Assembly (NCBI RefSeq): GCF_005862305.2
Contig: NZ_CP054022.1
Span: 496,001-560,000, forward strand
Direction: 5' to 3'
Length of the DNA stretch: 64,000 nt
From: Rhizobium indicum
GTDB taxonomy: Bacteria; Pseudomonadota; Alphaproteobacteria; Rhizobiales; Rhizobiaceae
This document shows, in pieces, positions 10,846 through 21,500 of this stretch. The position numbers and the translations under genes are program-made. The first letter of the stretch is position 1, and every line of letters starts with the position of its first letter. The notes beneath the pieces are model-generated. The model saw nothing but the letters and a program-made list of their open reading frames with translations. It had not been told where the DNA came from and did no database searches.

Positions 10846-11612
10846 AATTGTTGGGGGGCGGGCGAGCTGGGCAGATCTGGCGTGACGGCAACACCGTGAT
10901 CAGGCCTGCCGGCGCATGGACGCCGACGGTGCACCGGTTCTTGCGCCATCTCAGGAGCAGAGGTTTTCCGGGAGCGCCGGATCCCATTGAGATAACCGGA
11001 AACCAGGAAGTCGTCAGTTATGTCAGCGGGCGCGTCTGCGAAGACCTGAGCGACCAATTTGTCGGATCGGAGCGCATGCTGCTTTCCGCAGCCAAGCTTC
11101 TGAGCGATTTTCATTCGGCATCTCAAGGATTTCTGGAAGTGGATCGCGAGGTCCAGACATGGATGTTGCCGCCACAGGAGCCACGCCAGATCATATGCCA
11201 CGGCGATTATGCGCCCTATAACGTCGCCACGGCAGGTCATGCGGTTGTCGGGATCATCGATTTCGATACCGCCCATCCCGCGCCGCGCCTATGGGATCTG
11301 GCCTATTCGGTCTACCGCTGGGCGCCGCTTTCCGATCCTGCCAATCCTCATGTGACCTTCAGCCTCAACGAACAGCTGCGGCGAGCGGAACTCTTCTGCA
11401 CGGCATATGGAGCGACGAAGGAAGAACGGCTCCAGCTCCCCGAGATGATTTGCTGGCGGCTTCAGGCGCTCGTCGATTTCATGCTGGCGAGTGCGGCCGC
11501 TGGAGATGAGACGTTCGTGGAGGACGTGGTTGCCGGAGACGCCCGGCTCTATCTCAGCGATATGGACTATGTTCGCAGCCATCGGGATCGGCTGCTGAAG
11601 GCCTTGTGCTGA
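10842..11612 (+). CDS. Aminoglycoside phosphotransferase-family kinase (APH fold)
   Basis: 256 residues with GTG start overlapping the upstream hydrolase stop (GTGA). The APH/choline-kinase-like catalytic loop is HGDYAPYN (120-127) and the metal-binding segment is IIDFDTAHPAPRLWDLAY (about 138-155). The N-lobe is short. It probably phosphorylates a small hydroxylated molecule in the cytoplasm. Pairing with an MBL hydrolase suggests a salvage or detoxification step; drug resistance is not implied. The family is clear, the substrate unknown. Confidence 0.85.
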   Translation: MKLLGGGRAGQIWRDGNTVIRPAGAWTPTVHRFLRHLRSRGFPGAPDPIEITGNQEVVSYVSGRVCEDLSDQFVGSERMLLSAAKLLSDFHSASQGFLEVDREVQTWMLPPQEPRQIICHGDYAPYNVATAGHAVVGIIDFDTAHPAPRLWDLAYSVYRWAPLSDPANPHVTFSLNEQLRRAELFCTAYGATKEERLQLPEMICWRLQALVDFMLASAAAGDETFVEDVVAGDARLYLSDMDYVRSHRDRLLKALC

Positions 11613-11660
11613 CGTATCTTCGCCAGCCCGGATATTCCGTCTGCCCCCTACATCACATAT

Positions 11661-12704
11661 CTATAGCCACTTCTTTCGACGGAAGAAACCGAAGAGGCCC
11701 AGGCACAAGGTGACGATGACGCCAAGCACGACGAAATAGCCGTACTGGAATTTCAGCTCCGGCATATCGTTGAAATTCATCCCGTAGATACCGGCGATCG
11801 CGGTGGGAACGGCGAGGATTGCCGCCCAGGCGGCGAGCTTGCGGGCGATCGCCGTCTGCTCCGTCTGGCCGATCATCACGCTGGCCTCGAAGGCGAAGGC
11901 AAGGACCTCGCGCAGCGCATCGATATCTTCCTGAACCCGGCGCACGTGATCGGTCACATCGCGAAACAGCGACTGGAGTGTGGGATCCATGCCGGGAAGA
12001 TCGATATGCTCGTACCGCCGACAGACGTCCACGAGCGGCACGACGGCGTTGCGCAGCCGCAGCAGCTTGCGTCGCAACAAGTAAAGCCGCTCGATGTCGG
12101 ACTTTTCCAGCTGTTCGCGCAGCACCAGATCCTCGAGCTTCTCGACCTCCTCCTGCACGACCTCGATGACAGGCATGTAGTTGTCGACGATGAAATCGAG
12201 GATGGAATAGAGAATATAGTTCTCGCCGTGGGCAAGTGCTGCCGGCGTGGCCTCGCATCGCTGCCGCACCGCCAGGTACGAAGACGAGTCCCCGTGGCGG
12301 ACGGAGACGACATAACCGCGACCGACGAACAAATGTGTTTCGCCGAAGACGATTTCGTCATCCTTCATATGGGCGGTCCGGGCGACGATGAACATCGCGT
12401 CGCCATAAATCTCCAGCTTCGGGCGCTGGTGAGGCTGTGCTGCGTCCTCGATCGCCAGGGCATGGAGATTGAACTCGGCCTGAACCTGGTGCAGCAGCAC
12501 TTCATCCGGCTCGTGCAGGCCAATCCAGACGACGGCATTCTCCCGGCTTCGCCATTCGCCGGCCTCTTCTATCCTGATGTCGCGAATGCGTTGCCCATGC
12601 TGATAGACGGCGGCGGCCACGACGCCGGGCCGTTCATACGGAGGCGATGTGGAACCGCTACCTGCTTGCGCCAGAGCACTGTCCAGATCCTTCAGCCGTT
12701 CCAA
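11661..12704 (-). CDS. corA: Magnesium/cobalt transporter CorA-type
   Basis: 347 residues, the normal length of the family. It has a long cytoplasmic N-terminal alpha/beta domain with a charged helix region, then two C-terminal membrane segments. The GMN selectivity motif (IYGMNFNDMPEL, G308-N310) ends the first, and the protein finishes with the basic FFRRKKWL. It forms a pentameric inner-membrane channel for Mg2+ (or Co2+/Ni2+/Zn2+ in some members). Monocistronic, convergent with the APH-family gene. The sequence does not separate CorA from ZntB-like members, but NDMPEL fits CorA. Confidence 0.92.
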   Translation of the reverse strand: MERLKDLDSALAQAGSGSTSPPYERPGVVAAAVYQHGQRIRDIRIEEAGEWRSRENAVVWIGLHEPDEVLLHQVQAEFNLHALAIEDAAQPHQRPKLEIYGDAMFIVARTAHMKDDEIVFGETHLFVGRGYVVSVRHGDSSSYLAVRQRCEATPAALAHGENYILYSILDFIVDNYMPVIEVVQEEVEKLEDLVLREQLEKSDIERLYLLRRKLLRLRNAVVPLVDVCRRYEHIDLPGMDPTLQSLFRDVTDHVRRVQEDIDALREVLAFAFEASVMIGQTEQTAIARKLAAWAAILAVPTAIAGIYGMNFNDMPELKFQYGYFVVLGVIVTLCLGLFGFFRRKKWL

Positions 12705-12867
12705 ATCCAGCTATCCTCTCCATTCCCGCAGGGGATCATATATCCGCGGGGCCAATCCCTTCGCCGGTCAGGCGCTCAGCCGATCATAATGCTATTTCGT
12801 AAAACATGCATCACCGCGTCGGTGTGGGTACCAGCCGCCTTTATCGTGGCCAGGCGCCCAGGTAGCA

Positions 12868-13578
12868 TCACGTGTCCGTGGAAATATCGTCCCAATCCTG
12901 GTCCATGTAGCCAATCAGCCAGTTGAGAGCGTAATGCCGCTCGTAGACCACGCCCTTATCCAATCCGGCTGGAGGCTCCTCTCCCTTCAGCCGCGCGTTC
13001 ACGGCGGCCCAATCGTAGCGGAAAATGAGGTCGGCGGCGTCCAGGAGCTCTTTCTGCGGACGAAGCTTGGCACGACGCATCAGCCCATCCGTCCCGAGTT
13101 CGCGCAGCGTGTTCGCAATGAATGGCACGTCGCAAATATGGTCGGGACGGTCGAGATCGGAGCTGATCCCGAGTGCCCACAACATGACGTCCACGCCCTC
13201 GTAGCGCCAGGCCAAGTTCGTCCGATCCTGATCCGTGGGATCGGGATCGTCCATGAACGCCCGTTCCTTCGGGGTGAAAAAACTTGCCGCGTCGAACTGC
13301 CGGATGAGAGCCTGACCCATTTCGTGGTCGCCGGTCTCGCCTTTCACGGCGACGATCGCAAGCGCAATCGTGCGCTGAACGACAGCCTTTGTATTTCGGC
13401 GGGTGCTCTCGCTCTCGGGCTCGATGGTCGGCAGATGATCGATGGTCGGCACGCCTTCCGATTGAAGCTGGGCGATAGACCGAGCTTTGCGTGCCCCCGC
13501 TTCGTCGGCGGGTTGCGAAACGGCCGCCTGCATCGGAAGGATCCATGCGAAAAGGGCGGAAAATATGCGCTTCATCAT
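12868..13578 (-). CDS. DUF4272 protein, probably exported
   Basis: 236 residues. The first ~21 (MMKRIFSALFAWILPMQAAVS) look like a signal peptide. The rest matches the DUF4272 pattern: RKARSIAQLQSEGVP near the N-terminus, TNLAWRYEGVDVMLWALG in the middle and the conserved GVVYERHYALNWLIG near the C-terminus. Most DUF4272 proteins are thought to be cytoplasmic, so an exported member is a little unusual. The function is unknown. Stands alone between corA and the divergent chemoreceptor gene. Confidence 0.8.
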   Translation of the reverse strand: MMKRIFSALFAWILPMQAAVSQPADEAGARKARSIAQLQSEGVPTIDHLPTIEPESESTRRNTKAVVQRTIALAIVAVKGETGDHEMGQALIRQFDAASFFTPKERAFMDDPDPTDQDRTNLAWRYEGVDVMLWALGISSDLDRPDHICDVPFIANTLRELGTDGLMRRAKLRPQKELLDAADLIFRYDWAAVNARLKGEEPPAGLDKGVVYERHYALNWLIGYMDQDWDDISTDT

Positions 13579-13775
13579 TTCTGGCTCGTGTCATCCCTGA
13601 CGCCGCATCGATAGGCATTTTCCTGCTTTAGCGGGAGCCCGAGCACGAAGGCGGCGGCGATTTTCCGGAAAACTGGTAAACGGCTTTTTTACATATGGAA
13701 CAAATCGTTAAATTTTTTTCGCTACAAAAGTCCTTGGCCAACCGGTATGAAGCCGGCGTTCGATGAGGACTTTCG

Positions 13776-15656
13776 ATGCGTCGTCCAAACATAAAATCGA
13801 GCTTGCTATTGATTTTCAGCGGCATTGCTCTTCTTTTCGGTCTTGTCGCCTATCTCGCGGTCGACGGTCTTCGAAATACGAACGGCTCCACTGAAGAAAT
13901 TGCGACCCATTGGCTGCCGAGCGTTCAGGCTTCGCAGGCGATCAATCTCTCCATGACGAATTTGCGCCTCGCCTATCGTGATCACATCATCGCGCAGTCG
14001 GATGCGGAAAAGAAAACACGCGAAGACGCCATTAAAGTCGCCGAGGATGCAGTCGGCAAATCGGTGGACGCCTATCTTCTGCTGGCTTCATCCGACCATG
14101 AGCGTGAACTGATCAGGACGATTAAGGAAAGTGTTGGAGGCTACATCGCCAGCAGCTCGCAGCTGCTCGCCCTTTCCCGCGCCAACAAGACCGAAGAAGC
14201 CGGGCAATATCTGGGCGGAGAGATGCGCTCCTATTCGGACAAGCTCAAGGAAGCCACGACGACCCTGGTCGAATTGGACGTCAGCGGCAGCAACAAGGCG
14301 GCCGAACTCAGCAAGCAAACCTTCGATTCGATAGAGTTCTATCTGCTTGCGGCGATCGGCGTTGCTGGATTGCTCGTTCTCGGCGCCGTCGCTTTCGTGC
14401 TGACGGGCATCGCCAATCCGATTACCGGGATCACCGCCTCGATGCGGCGGCTGGCCGAGGGAGACACAGATTCGGAGATTCCATTTGCAAACCGCGCCGA
14501 TGAGATCGGATCGATGGCGGGAGCGGTGGAGATCTTCCGCCAGGCCGCGATCACCAACAAGCGGATGGCAATCGAAGCCGACGAAAACCGCAACAGGGCG
14601 GAGGCCGATCGCCTTGCCGCCCAGGAGCAGGCGGAAGCCGACGCCTCGGAGCGGTTGCGCATTGCCACCTCGGGTCTCGCCGCCGGTTTGAAGCGGTTGG
14701 CGGCAGGCGACCTCGCCTTCCAGCTCAACGAGGCCTTCGCGCCGGACTTCGAAGCGCTACGCCATGACTTCAACCAGTCCGTCACCCAACTCGGCGCGAC
14801 GCTTAGAGCTATTTCCGACAGCATCGGTACGATCGACGAAGGCACGCGGGAAATTTCTTCCGGGGCGAGCGATCTTGCAAAGCGCACGGAGCAGCAGGCA
14901 GCTTCACTCGAAGAGACAGCGGCCGCACTGGAGGAGATCACAGCGAACGTGTCGAACTCCAGCAAACGAACCGAGGAGACGCGCACGGTGGCCACGGAGG
15001 CAAATCGCAGCGCCGGGGTCTCCGCGGAAGTCGTTTCCCACGCCGAAGAGGCAATGGAACGCATCGAGACCTCGTCGCAGCAGATTTCCAACATCATCAG
15101 CGTCATCGACGAAATCGCGTTCCAGACCAACCTTCTGGCACTGAATGCCGGCGTGGAAGCGGCAAGAGCCGGCGAAGCCGGCAAGGGCTTCGCGGTCGTC
15201 GCCCAGGAAGTGCGTGAACTCGCCCAGCGCTCGGCAAGTGCTGCCAAGGAAATCAAGGGCCTGATCCAGAACTCCTCGAAAGAGGTGGAAGGCGGGGTCA
15301 AGCTGGTGCGCGATACCGGCCAGGCCTTGAAGACCATCGGCGGCTTCATCACCCAGATCAATCACCATATGGATTCGATCGCCACCTCTGCGAAAGAGCA
15401 GTCCATCGGACTCAGCGAAGTCAATGTCGCGGTCAACCGGATGGACCAGACCACGCAGCAGAACGCAACCATGGTGCAACAGTCGACCGCGGCATCCAAT
15501 TCTCTCGCGCAGGAAGCCCAGAAGCTTCGCGAACTCATCGCCCAGTTCAGGCTCGACGATGCGGTCAGTCAGTCCTCGGCTCTTCGCTCGACGGCGAGAA
15601 CCATGGCGCAGCCCGCAGCCCGTGCAGCCGTGCATGCGGTTGCCGCTCGCCGCTGA
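13776..15656 (+). CDS. Methyl-accepting chemotaxis protein
   Basis: 626-residue inner-membrane chemoreceptor. TM1 is at about 9-30, a ~150-residue helical periplasmic sensor (four-helix-bundle type) follows, and TM2 is at about 190-212. A HAMP domain (LTGIANPITGITASMRRLAEGD) and a second HAMP-like linker around 290-340 precede the cytoplasmic signalling hairpin, whose tip reads IDEIAFQTNLLALNAGVEAA and continues into RAGEAGKGFAVVAQEVREL. The C-terminus is Ala/Arg-rich with no obvious CheR pentapeptide. The ligand is unknown. A strong hairpin terminator follows. Confidence 0.94.
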   Translation: MRRPNIKSSLLLIFSGIALLFGLVAYLAVDGLRNTNGSTEEIATHWLPSVQASQAINLSMTNLRLAYRDHIIAQSDAEKKTREDAIKVAEDAVGKSVDAYLLLASSDHERELIRTIKESVGGYIASSSQLLALSRANKTEEAGQYLGGEMRSYSDKLKEATTTLVELDVSGSNKAAELSKQTFDSIEFYLLAAIGVAGLLVLGAVAFVLTGIANPITGITASMRRLAEGDTDSEIPFANRADEIGSMAGAVEIFRQAAITNKRMAIEADENRNRAEADRLAAQEQAEADASERLRIATSGLAAGLKRLAAGDLAFQLNEAFAPDFEALRHDFNQSVTQLGATLRAISDSIGTIDEGTREISSGASDLAKRTEQQAASLEETAAALEEITANVSNSSKRTEETRTVATEANRSAGVSAEVVSHAEEAMERIETSSQQISNIISVIDEIAFQTNLLALNAGVEAARAGEAGKGFAVVAQEVRELAQRSASAAKEIKGLIQNSSKEVEGGVKLVRDTGQALKTIGGFITQINHHMDSIATSAKEQSIGLSEVNVAVNRMDQTTQQNATMVQQSTAASNSLAQEAQKLRELIAQFRLDDAVSQSSALRSTARTMAQPAARAAVHAVAARR

Positions 15657-15690
15657 AACGGACGGCGACAGGAAACCCCGACATAAAAAG

Positions 15691-15716
15691 GCGCCCGGCG
15701 ATTGCCGGGCGCTTTT
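15691..15716. terminator. Bidirectional rho-independent terminator
   Basis: A 9-bp perfect GC-rich stem (GCGCCCGGC / GCCGGGCGC, loop GATT) is followed by TTTT and preceded by AAAAA. It can end both the chemoreceptor transcript (plus) and the NCS1 permease transcript (minus), whose stop codon is 8 bp away. Confidence 0.9.
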
Positions 15717-15723
15717 CATTCGG

Positions 15724-17175
15724 TCAGGACGCGAAGGCCGGTTTGCGCCGCGCGCCCATTCTCAACACGAAATAGATCGCCCCGCCGATGGCGACGCCGA
15801 AGAACCAGCCATAAGTTCCCCACCAGTCCGGCAGGATGGTGGTGAAGGTCGGCAGGATCGAGGAGAAGAGCACGCCCACCGCGAATGCGATGAAGGCATT
15901 GCCGTGCCATCCGCTCTGGAACCGGAACTCGCCATTCTCATGATAGAGCGCTTCGACGTTCAGCTGGCTTCTCCGGATGAGATAGTAATCCACCATCATG
16001 ATGCCGAAGATCGGTCCCATCGTCGATCCGATGAAATTGACGAAATGCGCAGCACCCGTCTCCCACGGAGCAAACGGGTAAAGCACGAGAGCGATCAATG
16101 CGGCGATATATCCACCGCGTTTGAAGTTGATTTGGCGCGGGAAGACATTGGCGAAGTCGAAGGCCGGCGACACGAAGTTCGCCACGACGTTGATGCCGAG
16201 CGTTGCGATCGCGAATGTCAGCGCCGCAAGCAGCGCCAGGAACCAGCTGTCGAATTTCGCCGATATCATTTCGGGATGCAGCAAGACCTCGCCATAGACC
16301 GTAAATGCGGCCGTGGTGGTGACGCCTGCAACGAGGCAGAAGGCCAGGAGGTTGATCGGCAGGCCCCAGAGATTGCCTTTCCGCAGCGCCTTCTCGCTCG
16401 TCGCGTAACGCGAGAAATCGCAGAAGTTCAGGTAAAGCGCGGCGAAATAGGTGATCCAGGTGGCGGCCACGGCGGCAAGGGCTGCAAAGGAGCCAGGCTC
16501 GCCCGGCACGCCGGCATCCTTGGTCTTTTCGATCAACACGTCGCGCGGGATCTCGGAACCGAAGGAGAAGGTGCCTGATTTGACGACCAGATAGACCGCG
16601 AGGATCAGCATCATGATCCAGACGGCGGGACCCGCCCAATCCTGGAACTTGCGAACTGTTTCCATCCCGCGCTGAATGATCAGCAGCTGCAGACCCCAGA
16701 CGATGACGTAGCAGATGAGCTCGAGGGTCGAGTGGCCGAGCATGTGGCTGTTTTGATGAAAGGCAAGCAGGCTGTCGTTGCGGATCAGCAAGGCAACGAT
16801 CGCGCCGGATGCGGCGGCGGTCTGCGCCCCGTACCAGAAGCAGGCAACCACCGCCCGGACCAGTGCCGGAACATTCGCCCCGAACGTGCCGAAGGAAGCG
16901 CGCGCCAGAACCGGAAAGGGGACGCCGGTACGCACGCCGGCATTGCCGACCAGGCTCATCAGGCAGAAGATGACCAGCGATCCGATGCCGATGGCGATGA
17001 CGAAATTGACGAAGCTGCCACACAGCAGGAACAGGCTCGCCGCCAGATAATAGCCCCACAGGCTGTGGACGTCTGACGTCCAGACGTTAAAGATGCTGAA
17101 TGCACCCCATTTGCGCTCCTCGGCGGGTGCAAGATCCTCGTTGTACAACGAGGGAGACGGATTTCGTACGCTCAT
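15724..17175 (-). CDS. NCS1-family nucleobase/hydantoin/allantoin permease
   Basis: 483-residue membrane protein with about 12 hydrophobic segments. The N-terminus YNEDLAPAEERKWG followed by FNVWTSDVHSLWGYYLAA is the family signature of NCS1 cation symporters (Mhp1, PucI, CodB/FurE types). Further motifs are GVPFPVLARASFG and a long polar loop ending in a terminal NWWGTYGWFFG-like helix. It imports a uracil-, allantoin- or hydantoin-like compound with Na+ or H+. No catabolic genes for such substrates lie nearby, so specificity is open. Monocistronic; ends at the shared terminator. Confidence 0.88.
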   Translation of the reverse strand: MSVRNPSPSLYNEDLAPAEERKWGAFSIFNVWTSDVHSLWGYYLAASLFLLCGSFVNFVIAIGIGSLVIFCLMSLVGNAGVRTGVPFPVLARASFGTFGANVPALVRAVVACFWYGAQTAAASGAIVALLIRNDSLLAFHQNSHMLGHSTLELICYVIVWGLQLLIIQRGMETVRKFQDWAGPAVWIMMLILAVYLVVKSGTFSFGSEIPRDVLIEKTKDAGVPGEPGSFAALAAVAATWITYFAALYLNFCDFSRYATSEKALRKGNLWGLPINLLAFCLVAGVTTTAAFTVYGEVLLHPEMISAKFDSWFLALLAALTFAIATLGINVVANFVSPAFDFANVFPRQINFKRGGYIAALIALVLYPFAPWETGAAHFVNFIGSTMGPIFGIMMVDYYLIRRSQLNVEALYHENGEFRFQSGWHGNAFIAFAVGVLFSSILPTFTTILPDWWGTYGWFFGVAIGGAIYFVLRMGARRKPAFAS

Positions 17176-17321
17176 GAATGCCCTCCCATATCCTCGAGGT
17201 CAATTTGACCACAGGCAAAAGTCTGCTCTCCATTTGTGCATCTGACAATTTAATAGTCACATTATACACATCTCTTGGCGATGCCTGAGGATTAGCCATC
17301 GCCGCTCTTACCTCAGTCCGG

Positions 17322-18500
17322 TCATTGCGAGCCGACGACACGCCCGGCCAGACGAAACGGACTTGCGACCGCGGCGCCGGCAGCATCGAAGACATAGGCG
17401 CCGACGTCGCCGGCGGTCGACCGCCTGCCGCTTTCGAAGGAGGCAAGCTGCGCTCCGAACTTGGCGAGCGATGCGTAGCGGTCATGCCCCAGCCCGTCGG
17501 ATGCCTGGATCGACGTGATGTCGATGACCCGAAGCCTCTCCTTCAAGGCAGCCTCCCTGATGACGGGATCGTCAATATCGAGGCGTCCGACGCGCGCCCG
17601 CTCTCCCGCTATGAAGCTAGAGGCCACCAGCGCCCGGTCGTCCTTCGAAACGAGAAGAGATATCGGGATCGGCATCCGCCCGATATCCTTCAGCTGGGAG
17701 CGGAAAACATCGACGTCAATGTCAGGGGCCGCCAGGATCACCGCCAGTTTGCCGATGACGTCGTCGCGATGCTGCAGTTTGAGCTGGCGCACCGTTTCCA
17801 TGACCAGGAATCCGCCCATGCTGTGTCCGAAAAGGATGATGCGTTTCACCTTTCCTGAAGCCGAGAGTGACGTGACAAGCGAGTCGAGGTCGCTACGCGA
17901 GGAGAGAGCCGCATCGCGGTCGGCGACATAGCCGGCGACGGCTGCGGCCGAAGGCCACGAAAACAGAATCGGAGAGCCCGGAATGTTGGCGTCCGCGGCG
18001 ATCTGCGCAGTGCGAAACAGCGCCTCCTGATAGCTATAGTTATAGCCATGCACGAAGATGCCGACAGTGCCGTCGGACTGCGTAGAGTGGAGCGCCTCCT
18101 CTACGAAGGCGTCCTTTGCAAGCTGCTTGCGCCTGATGACGGCAAATTGGCGTTCGGGATCCGGCCTCGAGGTCGGATAGGTGATCGCGGTGTCCTTCCG
18201 GCCGGGAGGGACCGAAAACGCATATTGCTCGTAGGTGAGATTGTCAGCCCAGGTGCTGCCGAACCCGCCGCGTGCGGTGTCGAGGCTCCTGTTCGTCGCA
18301 GCGAGCACATTCACCCGGCTTGGGGCGGCGTCATCAGTGTGAAGCGATGCATTCAGATGAGCTGGGTGAACGGGCTGATGGACCGGGTTCAACACATCGG
18401 GCGACGGTCTCGTGGCGCAACCGGCGAGCATCGCCAGGCCGATTGCGACCAGCATCGCCTTGGCTCCCATCGGAAACCCGTTCAAACGCTGTTCCGTCAT
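17322..18500 (-). CDS. Alpha/beta hydrolase lipoprotein (DUF900-like)
   Basis: 392 residues. A lipoprotein signal peptide ends in the lipobox LAGC (MLAGCATRPSP). The body is the DUF900 esterase-like fold: oxyanion-region HGYNYSYQEAL, nucleophile Ser in GHSMGGFLVMET, acidic residue region ILAAPDIDVDVF, and a late His in GLGHDRYAS. Probably a membrane-anchored serine hydrolase facing the periplasm. Rhizobial genomes often carry this family; the substrate is not known. It lies upstream of and divergent in function from the RND operon, in the same direction as the NCS1 permease but separated by about 146 bp. Confidence 0.85.
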   Translation of the reverse strand: MTEQRLNGFPMGAKAMLVAIGLAMLAGCATRPSPDVLNPVHQPVHPAHLNASLHTDDAAPSRVNVLAATNRSLDTARGGFGSTWADNLTYEQYAFSVPPGRKDTAITYPTSRPDPERQFAVIRRKQLAKDAFVEEALHSTQSDGTVGIFVHGYNYSYQEALFRTAQIAADANIPGSPILFSWPSAAAVAGYVADRDAALSSRSDLDSLVTSLSASGKVKRIILFGHSMGGFLVMETVRQLKLQHRDDVIGKLAVILAAPDIDVDVFRSQLKDIGRMPIPISLLVSKDDRALVASSFIAGERARVGRLDIDDPVIREAALKERLRVIDITSIQASDGLGHDRYASLAKFGAQLASFESGRRSTAGDVGAYVFDAAGAAVASPFRLAGRVVGSQ

Positions 18501-18531
18501 CGAGCTCTCTCCTCGGAGACCAGGATATGCA

Positions 18532-18551
18532 GCGGCCGCCGCGGCGGCCGC
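18532..18551. other. 20-bp perfect GC-only palindrome
   Basis: Ten bases (GCGGCCGCCG) followed by their exact complement, lying between the start of the lipoprotein hydrolase gene and the stop of the RND pump gene. As RNA it folds into a strong hairpin and could terminate the RND operon (minus strand). There is no T-tract. Confidence 0.5.
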
Positions 18552-18576
18552 ATGCGATGGACGTCAAAGCCCATGC

Positions 18577-21500
18577 TCATGCCTTTGCCGCGGCTTCGGT
18601 CTGAACGCCTTCATCCCTCGGGATCCTGAACCACGCGACGTAGAGCGCAGGCAGAAACAGCAGGGTGAGCGCGGTTCCGACGACGATGCCGCCCATCATG
18701 GCGTAGGCCATCGGCCCCCAGAAGATCTCGCGCGAGATCGGGATCAGCGCCAGCGTGGCCGCCGCGGCCGTCAGCATGATCGGCCGCATGCGGTGTTCAG
18801 TAGCCTCGACGACCGCCTGCCAGGGCGCCATTCCTTCGCTGCGCAAATGCTCGATCTGAACGACCAGGATGACGGAGTTGCGGATCAGGATGCCGATGAG
18901 CGCGAGCACGCCGAGGATCGCGACAAAGCCCATGGGGGCGTTGCTGAGCAGCAGCGCCGCGACGACGCCGATCAGGGCTGTCGGAGCAACGGCGAACACC
19001 AGGAAGAGCCGGCTGAAGCTTTGCAGCTGGATCATCAGGATGGTCGCCATCACAAACAGCATCAGCGGAGCCACAGCCGCGATCGGCCCCTGGGCATCGG
19101 CGCTGGATTCGACCGCGCCGCCCACTTCCACCTTGTATCCCACCGGAAGGCCTTTCTGGAATTCTTCGACCTTCGGCTTCAACTGGTCGACGATCGTGGC
19201 CGGTTGCGTCGGACCAACGACGGCCGCCTTGACCGTTATGGTGGGTTGCCTGTCGCGACGCCAGATGGTCGGCTGTTCGAGCTCGTAGCGGAAATTCGCC
19301 ACGGCGGAGAGCGGCACGACCTTGCCGTTGGAGGTGGAGAGCTGCAGGTTCTGCAACGTCTGGATGGAATCGCGCTCGGATGCCCTGGCGCGGCCGATGA
19401 CGTTGACCAGGTAAATGTCGTCTCGAACCTGGGTGGCCGTCGAGCCTTCGACGATGCCGTTAAGCGCGGTAGCGATGTCTTCGGAGGATACGCCGAGCTG
19501 GCGCGCCTTGTCCTGCAGGACATCGACCTTCACCACGCGGGACGGCTCGTTCCAATCCAGGACCATGTTCGCCAGAAGCGGGTGCGATCCGATGACGCCG
19601 GCAAACTGCTGGGAGAGGTCGCGGACCTTTTGAATATCGGGGCCACTGACCCGGTACTGGACCGGTTTGCCGACCGGCGGACCGATGTCGAGAAGCTTCA
19701 CGAAGGCGTCGGTGCCGGGGAAGGTTTTCGTCAGATAGTCCTGCAGTTCTGCCCGCACCTTGTCACGCACGTCGAGTCCCTTGGTGACGATGATCGTCTG
19801 TCCGAACGACACGTTGGGCGTCTGCACGTCAAAGGACAGGATGAAGCGCGGCGCGCCCTGGCCGACATAGGTCGTCCAATGATCGATATCCTTGTTGTCG
19901 GCCAGCATCTCTTTTTCGAATCTCGCCATCTGCCTGTTGGTTTCGGCGATCGAACTGTTGTGAGGGAGGTTCCAGTCGATGATGAGCTCGGGCCTGTCCG
20001 AATTGGGGAAGAACTGCTGTTGCACCAGCCCCATGCCGCCGACGGAAAGGCCGAAGACGCCGACCGTCAGAATGATGGTGACCCAGCGCCAACGCATCGC
20101 CAGGCCCAGGAGCCAGGAGAAGACGGAGGCGAAGCGGCCCTTCTTCTCATGATGCGATTTCATGGTCTTCGGCAGGATCGTGACGCCGAGAAGCGGGGTG
20201 AACAGCACCGCCACCACCCAGGAAACGATCAGCGAAACCGCGATGACCACGAAAAGCGTGAAGGTGAATTCGCCCGCCGCGCTGTCGTTGAGACCGATCG
20301 GAATAAAGCCCGCAACCGTGACGAGCGTTCCCGTCAGCATCGGAAAGGCGGTCGACGTGTATACATAGGTGGCCGCCTTTCTGAGATCATCGCCCGCCTC
20401 CAGGCGGGCCACCATCATCTCGACGGCGATCATGGCATCGTCGACAAGAAGCCCGAGCGCGATGATCAACGCTCCGAGCGAGATGCGCTGAAGCGAAATG
20501 CCGGAACATTCCATCACCACGAAGGTGATCGCCAGGACGAGGGGAATGGAGATCGCCACTACCATGCCGGCGCGAAGACCGAGGCTGATAAAGCTGATGA
20601 CCAGGACGATGGCGATCGCTTCGAAGAGCGCCCGGGTAAATCCGGACACCGCTTCGTCGACGACGGCCGGCTGATCGGAAACACGGTGGACGTCCACGCC
20701 GATCGGAAGGTCAGCGACGACACGTTTCATCTGCGCATCGAGCCCCTCGCCGAACTCCAGAAGATTGGCGCCCTGCTTCATGCCGATCGCAAGCCCGATC
20801 GCAGGCTGGCCGTTGAACCGGAACAACGCCGACGGCGGATCCACGTAGCCGCGTTTGATCGTGGCGACGTCGGTCAGCGGAAAGAAGCGGTCGTTGATCC
20901 GAAGATTAATCGATCTCAGACTTTCCTCGGACGTGAATTGTCCACTCACCCGCAATGCGATGCGCTCCGGCCCGGCGTCGACGAAGCCGGACTGCGTGAC
21001 GGCATTCTGCGCCTGCAGGGTCTGGATGACCGACTGCTGGTCGATCCCGAGTGCTGCGATCTGGCGCGTGGAGAATTCCAGATAGATCGCCTCGTCCTGG
21101 GCGCCGACCACATCGACCTTGCCGACGTTGGGCACGGTCAGGACCTCGGAGCGGGCGTTTTCCACGAGATCGCGAAGCTGCCGCTGGGTAAGGCCATCGC
21201 TGGTGAAGGCGTAGATGTTTCCGAACACGTCGCCGAAGCGATCGTTGAAGAAGGGACCGACGACGCCGGTCGGGAAATCGCCCTTGATGTCGGCGATCAT
21301 GTTGCGGATGCGCAGCCAGGTCGGAGCGACATCCTTTGCCTTGGTCGTCGGCAGCAGCTCAACGAAGACGGTCGTCTGGCCGGCAATGGTCTCGCTCTTG
21401 GTATAGTCCAGCGATTCCAGTTCCTGGAGCTTCTTCTCGATCCTGTCGGTCACCTGCCGCGTCACCTCTTCGGCGGAGGCGCCGGGCCACTGGGCGGTGA

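Noticed and set aside
9967..11612. Antibiotic resistance pair (beta-lactamase plus aminoglycoside kinase)
   Set aside because: Both are broad fold families; the metal motif differs from true metallo-beta-lactamases and nothing indicates drug substrates.
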